From the NCBI GenBank assembly GCA_900556515.1, contig USPH01000108.1, positions 1 through 5,339 on the forward strand: a DNA stretch of 5,339 bases, written 5' to 3'. This DNA comes from an uncultured Collinsella sp. (lineage in GTDB: Bacteria; Actinomycetota; Coriobacteriia; Coriobacteriales; Coriobacteriaceae). Shown piece by piece: positions 1-5,339 of the stretch. The translations under genes were made by a program, and so were the position numbers. The notes below the pieces were generated by a model. It saw nothing but the letters and a program-made list of their open reading frames with translations. It did not search any database and had not been told where the DNA came from. The first letter of the stretch is position 1, and every line of letters begins with the position of its first letter.

Positions 1-5
1 TAGCT

Positions 6-38
6 TCGTCGGCAGCGTCAGATGTGTATAAGAGACAG
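6..38 (+). other. Nextera/Tn5 sequencing adapter left in the assembly
   Basis: This stretch matches the Illumina Nextera read-1 transposase adapter in full. It ends in the 19-bp Tn5 mosaic end AGATGTGTATAAGAGACAG at 20-38, preceded by the TCGTCGGCAGCGTC tail at 6-19. It is a synthetic library sequence, not genomic DNA. It shows that the window's left edge is a contig end from an untrimmed read and that the gene abutting it is cut by the library, not by biology. Positions 1-5 are also likely to be non-genomic. Confidence 0.97.
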
Positions 39-165
39 GCATGGCTCGGTCGCGATTGCCCGGCTCCTGCTCAAGACCGGAGATGAATGTCGAAATCACG
101 TTCCCGCGCCCCACCAGATAGGACGGGCGATTTCCAAATGAGGGGGAGAAGATGGTTTCAGTCAT
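39..165 (-). CDS. AAA-type ATP-binding protein, N-terminal fragment (cut at contig edge)
   Basis: On the minus strand an ATG at 163-165 opens a frame of 42 codons that runs into the adapter. It reads MTETIFSPSFGNRPSYLVGR and continues with a GLEQEPGNRDRA stretch. This resembles the start of a family of AAA-type P-loop ATPases common in Actinobacteria and Firmicutes, which begin with an N-P-F-x-P-x-FG-like segment, then a L(V/A)GR motif and a GPG-like turn about 20-30 residues before the Walker A loop. The Walker A itself would lie beyond the truncation, so ATPase function is inferred from resemblance only. The start is supported by a strong ribosome binding site (AAAGGAG, four bases before the ATG). 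The missing 3' part is a library artefact, so this should not be called a pseudogene. Members are usually several hundred residues long and of poorly defined role. Confidence 0.7.
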
Positions 166-167
166 AA

Positions 168-210
168 GTCTCCTTTCCTTTTTTTCCTATTTTTTCCTTT
201 CTTTCCTATT
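168..210 (-). repeat. Purine-rich leader with two imperfect repeat copies
   Basis: On the minus strand this stretch is almost wholly A and G. It holds two imperfect copies of an approximately 20-base unit: ATAGGAAAGAAAGGAAAAA followed by ATAGGAAAAAAAGGAAAGG. It includes A-runs of six (190-195) and seven (179-185) bases. It supplies the Shine-Dalgarno of the ATPase gene and several further SD-like GGAAA sites. It also forms the spacer and -10 of the candidate promoter, so changes in run length could alter expression. Confidence 0.6.
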
Positions 211-217
211 CAGTCAA
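182..217 (-). promoter_or_regulatory. Candidate promoter of the ATPase gene
   Basis: Reading the minus strand, TTGACT (212-217) matches five of six bases of the -35 consensus. After a 17-base spacer comes AAAAAT (189-194), which matches four of six of the -10 consensus. Transcription would begin near 182-183 and leave a leader of about 17 bases that carries the ribosome binding site. The spacing and position fit a sigma-70-type promoter, but the -10 lies in an A-rich run where chance matches are easy. Confidence 0.4.
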
Positions 218-218
218 A

Positions 219-284
219 TATCCCGCCGGAGAGGGCGGCTGCGTGGACCTCATCGGCAAGAACCTCGACATCGCCTGCGACTAG
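219..284 (+). pseudogene. Possible 3' remnant of an unrecognised gene
   Basis: The plus-strand frame ending in TAG at 282-284 reads YPAGEGGCVDLIGKNLDIAC followed by D and stop. From 231 onward every codon ends in G or C, the codon signature of real genes in this window. Upstream of about 219 the frame runs into the T/C-rich tract and no start codon is visible. It may be the tail of a gene whose body was lost. I do not recognise the product. The antisense frame (an AGDVEVLADEVH-like string) is in the same codon register and has the usual look of a shadow. A 22-codon stretch can arise by chance. Confidence 0.3.
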
Positions 285-295
285 AATCTTCTGTT

Positions 296-352
296 TCGAT
301 CTGTAACATCTAGCGGGCTAAATCGTCTCTACCTGTTACAGATTTAGACAAA
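296..352. repeat. Palindromic repeat, unit 1 of a tandem pair
   Basis: ATCTGTAACA at 299-308 and TGTTACAGAT at 334-343 form a perfect 10-bp inverted repeat around a 25-base centre. The centre contains TAGC/GCTA (311-314, 317-320). CTAAATC (318-324) could also pair with GATTTAG (341-347), giving an alternative fold. The unit ends with the tail GACAAAC (347-353), which unit 2 shares. Both arms lie exactly 80 bp before their counterparts in unit 2. It lies outside any open frame, and could be a mobile palindromic element, an operator pair or a structured RNA. Confidence 0.8.
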
Positions 353-373
353 CTGCAGGGGCTGCCCGAAAAA

Positions 374-432
374 TCTCGATCTGTAACACCAGGCCCGGTT
401 TTGGCTGCCTAACTGTTACAGATCGAGACAAA
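374..432. repeat. Palindromic repeat, unit 2 of a tandem pair
   Basis: TCTCGATCTGTAACA (374-388) and TGTTACAGATCGAGA (414-428) form a perfect 15-bp inverted repeat. The centre is again 25 bases long and has an inner AGGC/GCCT pair (391-394, 407-410). Arms and tail repeat those of unit 1 at an 80-bp offset, but the centre differs at most positions, so arm sequence and spacing are conserved while the loop is not. On the minus strand the stem is followed at once by five T (A369-373), so in that direction it could act as a weak terminator. The stem is A/T-rich, which makes that uncertain. Confidence 0.85.
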
Positions 433-492
433 CCTGCCCAAACCACCACAAAGGTGCCTGTCCCCTTTGTGGCGGTTGGTGGTTTGGGCAGG
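433..492. repeat. Compound 60-bp hairpin with REP-like GGTGCCTGTCCCC core
   Basis: CCTGCCCAAACCACCA (433-448) is perfectly complementary to TGGTGGTTTGGGCAGG (477-492). Inside it CCACAAAGG (446-454) pairs with CCTTTGTGG (464-472) around a nine-base loop. The best fold is a 13-bp outer stem, a seven-base bulge (473-479) and a 9-bp inner stem. The core GGTGCCTGTCCCC is one I recall from REP-like palindromes associated with IS200-like (RAYT) transposases in diverse bacteria; this link is from memory and not checked. There is no U-run on either side, so a standard intrinsic terminator is unlikely. It abuts palindromic unit 2 directly. Confidence 0.85.
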
Positions 493-570
493 CGGGTATC
501 AAAAAGTGTCAGACGGGGCGGCTGCCGAGCACCCGCGCGTGAAAAGAAGTATCGGCCTGCGTCGTTGCCG

Positions 571-599
571 TTGAGCGACGCGTTGTTTGTAGGGATACT
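571..599 (+). promoter_or_regulatory. Candidate promoter of the 6-phospho-beta-glucosidase gene
   Basis: TTGAGC (571-576), a 17-base spacer and GATACT (594-599) match the sigma-70 -35 and -10 consensus at four of six bases each. This would start transcription near 606 and give a leader of about 29 bases. The -35 lies within a small inverted repeat, GCGTCG (559-564) with CGACGC (576-581), where a regulator or short hairpin could act. I see no clear RAT antiterminator site or cre box. Weak matches make this tentative. Confidence 0.35.
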
Positions 600-620
600 G
601 AGCCTATGACAACAGCGTAT

Positions 621-2065
<1,445 letters not shown>

Positions 2066-2101
2066 GGAAGCTGAGACACTCAACTTCATAGCCTTCTGAC
2101 C

Positions 2102-2178
2102 AAGGCGCCCGGCGAGCAGTTAATGCTTGCCGGGCACCTTGCCGTCTGCGGATTTTGGGACATGCGGCCCGCTTTTTT
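2102..2178 (+). terminator. Hairpin after the GH1 gene, with a downstream T-run
   Basis: A strong hairpin pairs 2102-2118 with 2124-2140 around a GTTAA loop. Its stem includes GCCCGGC/GCCGGGC (2107-2113 and 2129-2135), with one mismatch and one G-T pair. No T-run follows it directly. Thirty-two bases on, GGG (2157-2159) and CCC (2168-2170) precede TTTTTT at 2173-2178, which could be the actual release site although that stem is weak. Position 37 bases after the stop codon and before a new transcription unit supports a terminator role. Confidence 0.55.
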
Positions 2179-2192
2179 GATCCATCTGTCGG

Positions 2193-2198
2193 TACACT
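2193..2198 (+). promoter_or_regulatory. Candidate -10 element of the sensor operon
   Basis: TACACT matches four of six bases of the -10 consensus and ends nine bases before the ATG at 2208. Initiation at the usual distance would place the transcript's 5' end at or near this ATG and give a leaderless mRNA. No convincing -35 hexamer is seen at 16-18 bases upstream, where the T-run 2173-2178 lies. Confidence 0.3.
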
Positions 2199-2207
2199 AA
2201 AAGCACT

Positions 2208-4091
2208 ATGGGTACCCGCGAGCGACATATCGGCCACGCGGCCGCCCGATCCGCACCCGTGGCGGATCCTAGGGGCGGCACGCTCTTCGCCATGCCGCGA
2301 TTCCTTGTTGGCATAACGCATCGCGTATACCGCCACCGCGTCTTCGCTATCGCCGGCGCCATCACTGCGCTGTTCCTTATACTATTGGCTGCCTTGCCGG
2401 CGCTGTTCGCCTCCGACCCCAAGCTTTCCAACACCGCACCCGTCTATAGCGAGGTGTCCGAAGAGGTCGTGGATGCGCTCGTTCACTCGAGCTCGATTCC
2501 GCTGCTTGTCGCTGCAATCGCATTTTCGATCTGGGGCGTGCTGGTTTACCTACGCTGTTTGGACTATGTGCTACGCCGCCGCCTGGTTGCCATCGCCACC
2601 ATCTGCGCCCTGTGGATGATCGAGGTCATCCTCAAGTACAAATCGTTCACTCCGTTCTATGCTACCGTGCTGTGGTACCTGTACTACGTGCCTATGACAC
2701 TCGTTCCACTGCTCTACCAACTCTGCGGTCTGCGTCTGGCGGGCCTGGAGCAACATCGTACGGGCCGCCGTTACCGCAGCATTCTGTGGATCGTGGCCAT
2801 CCTACTTATCGGATTTGTGCTCACCAACGATTTCCACCGGCAGGTATTCCACTTTGACCGCGCAAGTGACACCTGGAGCAACGACTACACGTACGGCTGG
2901 GGCTATTTCGCCGTCTTAGTGTGGACGGCCTTTAACTTTGTCGCCTTCTTCATTTTGGTGGGTCGGTCCTCGTCCTATCGTATCCAGCGCTTTTCGGGCA
3001 CGGCGGCACTCGTGCTGCTGGGCGGCGCGTTCTTTGCCATCTCATACGCCCTGCGCATGCCTTGGGCGTGGAAACTCAACTTTTCGCTCGTCTACTGCGT
3101 GCTGTGCGTGGTGACGATGGAGATCTGCCTCGATTGCGGCGTCATCCCGTCATATCACGACATCGCTGGCATCTTTGATACCTTGCCGCCCGACCTCAAA
3201 GTTCTAACGCGCGACCTGCGGGAAGTCTATGCCACGCCGGTGTCAAAGCCAACGCCAGAGGGCGTACGCGAGGAGCTGCGGGCCCAGGAGCATGGGCATG
3301 CCCACGCCTTTGCCGTGGCGCCTGATCCCGATGTGATGTATCGCGCCTTTCCGCTGTTGGGCGGATCGGCCCTGCTTGCCCAGGACGTGTCGGAACTCAA
3401 CGAGCTCAACCGCGAGCTGGCGCATCGTCGCATGGAGCTGCAGCGCCAAAACGAACTGCTCACGGCCGACTACGACCTTAAGACGCATCTGGCAGACCAA
3501 GAGGCCGAGGCCTTGCTGGTCCAAGACGTGGACCAGGCGCTTGCCCGCGCGCTCGAAGAGATGTACGACCTGCTGAGCTCGCTGCCGCCGATGACCGACG
3601 AGGCGTCTTCGCACGAGCGTTACCGCATGCTGCAGTGCGCCAAGATGCTCGTTGCCTATTGCAAGCGCAAGGGGTCGCTCACGCTGGCACAGCACGGTGA
3701 GAGCGGTTTTGACCGTGATCGCATCCAGCTGATCGCCAACGAGCTGGCAAGTGACCTGCGCACCATCGATGTCGACTGCGCCTCGATTATCGCCATACGA
3801 CGCCCGATGCACGTCAGCACAGTAAGCGCGCTGTATGACTGCGTGTACGATTTTGCGTTCTTCGCCTACACCACCGACCATCCGGCGCTCATGTATCACC
3901 TGAGCGACCATGACCGGTGCAGCGTGGAGCTGCGTGCCACGCTCTTTTCCGACGACGAGGAAGACTTGTCGCAGACGCCGGCGGCCCGCGGGCTCGAAAG
4001 CGCACTGCAGGGGCGCAACGTGGCATATCGCCTTGAGGGCGAGCCCGGCCAGTTGCGCATGATTGTCTTGATGCCGCGGGCGGGTGAGTGA
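2208..4091 (+). CDS. Multi-pass membrane sensor with degenerate histidine-kinase-like C-terminus
   Basis: The 627-residue product has about seven or eight hydrophobic helices between residues 45 and 305 (roughly 45-68, 97-116, 125-143, 150-170, 190-206, 232-252, 264-282, 290-305). The TNDFH motif at 206-210 is like the N-terminal 7TM sensor region of some histidine kinases. A linker follows, then a coiled coil at about 392-455 and a C-terminal region with an AYCKRKGSL motif (483-491). No H-box histidine flanked by the usual HE/HD context, no N box and no glycine-rich ATP-lid boxes are visible, so it is probably a non-catalytic or highly diverged kinase-like partner. The next gene starts three bases after its stop and encodes a canonical kinase, which suggests a shared sensory complex. 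Start: the ATG at 2208 lacks a ribosome binding site. An in-frame ATG at 2292 (residue 29) sits closer to the first membrane helix and also lacks a good one, so residues 1-28 may not be real. The ligand is unknown. Confidence 0.8.
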   Translation: MGTRERHIGHAAARSAPVADPRGGTLFAMPRFLVGITHRVYRHRVFAIAGAITALFLILLAALPALFASDPKLSNTAPVYSEVSEEVVDALVHSSSIPLLVAAIAFSIWGVLVYLRCLDYVLRRRLVAIATICALWMIEVILKYKSFTPFYATVLWYLYYVPMTLVPLLYQLCGLRLAGLEQHRTGRRYRSILWIVAILLIGFVLTNDFHRQVFHFDRASDTWSNDYTYGWGYFAVLVWTAFNFVAFFILVGRSSSYRIQRFSGTAALVLLGGAFFAISYALRMPWAWKLNFSLVYCVLCVVTMEICLDCGVIPSYHDIAGIFDTLPPDLKVLTRDLREVYATPVSKPTPEGVREELRAQEHGHAHAFAVAPDPDVMYRAFPLLGGSALLAQDVSELNELNRELAHRRMELQRQNELLTADYDLKTHLADQEAEALLVQDVDQALARALEEMYDLLSSLPPMTDEASSHERYRMLQCAKMLVAYCKRKGSLTLAQHGESGFDRDRIQLIANELASDLRTIDVDCASIIAIRRPMHVSTVSALYDCVYDFAFFAYTTDHPALMYHLSDHDRCSVELRATLFSDDEEDLSQTPAARGLESALQGRNVAYRLEGEPGQLRMIVLMPRAGE

Positions 4092-4093
4092 CG

Positions 4094-5339
4094 ATGCAGA
4101 TTCCACTTATCCTTCCCCAGATCGTCGCGCTTGACGTCGTCTTTGCCCTGGCGGCGTGCCTGCAGACCATTCACGTTCCGCTCATCGCATCGCGTCGTTC
4201 GTCCTACAACCGCAAGGTGATTTGCGCCTACGAGTCGAGCCTGGTCATCCATCTGATTATCTCGGCTGTCGTCCTGTTCGCGTCGTCTGGCTCGTATTTG
4301 GTGGCGCCGCTTGACGTTTGCGCCAGGGCAATGGGCGGAGCGCTATGGCTCAATGCCGCGATCTATTTCTACGGCGTGGTGCTTATGGTGCACTATCGTC
4401 GCCCCGTCATGTTGGCCGAGCTGCTGCTCGTTGCCGCTGTGACGCCGCCGGTGGTCTATGCCATGGGGCCGGTGTGGACCGTGGTCCTTATCGTAGAGGG
4501 AGCGTTCTTCCTGTTCCGTTCCGTTGCGGCGCTCTTGATGGACGTTCGCAACCGCCAGGAGGATATCACCGCGTTCTCGACGATCGAAACCATCAACGTG
4601 ATCCCCGTGGGCATCCTGTATCTGGACCCGAAGGGTCGCCCGCTGCTCATGAACCGCTGCATGCGCAAAAACCTCGTGGAGCTTCATATGCCCACCGACC
4701 TGGGCGATATGAGCGGTACGTGGAATGGCCTTCGCAAGCTCAGCATGCAAATGCCCGAAAGCAGTAGGGACCGTGTGCGGATTAACTTGGACCGCTTTGG
4801 TGAGGCTCGTGCGGTGATCGAGATTTCTCCCTCCGAGATTCGCCTATTTGTGCACGACGACGTTATGGTTTCGGGCCGCCTCTTTGAGCGCATTATCGGC
4901 CTGGACGTGACGGAGTATGCGCATGCCCACGACCGCCTGGCGCAGGCCAACCACCTGCTCGAGCTTGCGGGCCAGGAACTCCAGGCGCAGATCGAAGAGG
5001 TTAAAAAAGTTGCCGACAATGCGGCCTACCTGCGTATGCGCGCCCGCGTGCACGACGTGATCGGGCAGCGCCTGTCCATTCTCCATCGCTATCTGGAAGA
5101 GGGGCGCCTGGACGACGAATCGCTCGAGCAAATCGACCCGTTGCTGCGCTCGATCGCCGCCGACCTACGCAGTGGCGGCGCCAGCGAGCCGGCAGAGCAG
5201 CTGGGCGATATCGTCCACGCTTTTGGCTTGGTGAGCGTGCAGATCGATGTTGAGGGGTCGCTCCCCGACGACGTGCGTGTCGCCGCGGCCTTTCTGCAGA
5301 TTATCCGCGAGGCCTCGACCAACGCCACCAAGCATGCGC
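4094..5339 (+). CDS. Membrane sensor histidine kinase, NarL/LuxR-partner type, 3' truncated
   Basis: The frame stays open to the window edge (415 residues seen). About five hydrophobic helices occupy residues 8-150. A PAS-like region follows (about 160-272, starting near INVIPVGILYLDPKGRPLLMN), then a coiled coil (275-318) that leads into the dimerisation/phospho-acceptor domain. H320 in RARVHDVIGQRLS fits the H box of HisKA_3-type kinases. IREASTNATKHA (404-415, N410) is the N box of the HATPase_c domain, where the window ends, so the remaining ATP-lid boxes are not visible. It would autophosphorylate at H320 and pass phosphate to a NarL/FixJ-type response regulator, probably encoded just downstream. 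The ATG at 4094 is two bases after the previous stop codon. An in-frame GTG at 4088 overlaps that stop (GTGA) and would add two residues. Either way translation is likely coupled to the upstream gene. The signal is unknown. Confidence 0.88.
   Translation, partial: MQIPLILPQIVALDVVFALAACLQTIHVPLIASRRSSYNRKVICAYESSLVIHLIISAVVLFASSGSYLVAPLDVCARAMGGALWLNAAIYFYGVVLMVHYRRPVMLAELLLVAAVTPPVVYAMGPVWTVVLIVEGAFFLFRSVAALLMDVRNRQEDITAFSTIETINVIPVGILYLDPKGRPLLMNRCMRKNLVELHMPTDLGDMSGTWNGLRKLSMQMPESSRDRVRINLDRFGEARAVIEISPSEIRLFVHDDVMVSGRLFERIIGLDVTEYAHAHDRLAQANHLLELAGQELQAQIEEVKKVADNAAYLRMRARVHDVIGQRLSILHRYLEEGRLDDESLEQIDPLLRSIAADLRSGGASEPAEQLGDIVHAFGLVSVQIDVEGSLPDDVRVAAAFLQIIREASTNATKHA

Noticed and set aside
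374..428. Unit 2 as a strong intrinsic terminator on the minus strand
   Set aside because: T5 follows the stem, but the stem is A/T-rich with a 25-base loop and unit 1 lacks a T-run, so termination does not explain the conserved pair.
296..492. A CRISPR array
   Set aside because: There are only two units with palindromic arms, the unit period is 80 bp, the centres are not typical spacers between identical direct repeats, and there is no cas gene in view.
548..599. AGTATC (548-553) and GATACT (594-599) as an operator pair
   Set aside because: Only six bases per arm, 40 bases apart, and one arm is the proposed -10 itself; chance matches of this size are common.
3243..4106. A 287-codon open frame antisense to the 7TM gene
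   Set aside because: Again in register with the sense gene, with no recognisable motif or ribosome binding site. The sense frame has membrane helices and a coiled coil.
4318..4767. A 149-codon plus-strand frame within the second kinase gene
   Set aside because: It is offset by two bases from the kinase frame, is rich in Arg, Gly and Pro, and the kinase frame reads through with TM, PAS-like and H-box features.

Overview
The window looks like the end of a draft contig from a high-GC anaerobic actinobacterium, most likely a gut Coriobacteriia such as Collinsella. This rests on three things: codon third positions that are strongly G/C, a gut-type 6-phospho-beta-glucosidase, and a 7TM sensor gene of a kind I associate with Coriobacteriia. 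The genus is a recollection-based inference; I could not search databases.

Layout. Positions 6-38 are a Nextera/Tn5 sequencing adapter, so the left edge is a library artefact. Next, on the minus strand, is the first part of an AAA-type ATPase gene (about 39-165), cut off by the adapter before its Walker A motif. A purine-rich leader (minus strand) and a plausible promoter lie just upstream of it. Positions 166-634 hold no intact gene. That stretch contains a possible coding remnant ending at 284, two tandem palindromic units with an 80-bp period (about 296-352 and 374-432), a compound hairpin (433-492) whose core resembles REP-like elements, and the promoter and ribosome binding site of the next gene.

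The plus strand then carries a complete GH1 6-phospho-beta-glucosidase (635-2065), which would hydrolyse beta-glucosides phosphorylated during PTS uptake. No PTS or antiterminator gene is in view. A strong hairpin at 2102-2140 and a T-run at 2173-2178 separate it from the next unit.

The rest is a tight two-gene signalling operon. The first gene (2208-4091) encodes a multi-pass membrane protein with a coiled coil and a C-terminal region shaped like a histidine kinase but without recognisable H or N boxes. The second (4094 to the end, partial) encodes a membrane sensor histidine kinase of the NarL/LuxR-partner type, with PAS-like region, coiled coil, phospho-acceptor His320 and N-box Asn410. 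I infer that the two act together as a sensor complex and that a response regulator gene lies just beyond the right edge. The most interesting items are this degenerate-kinase/kinase pair and the three-hairpin intergenic block.
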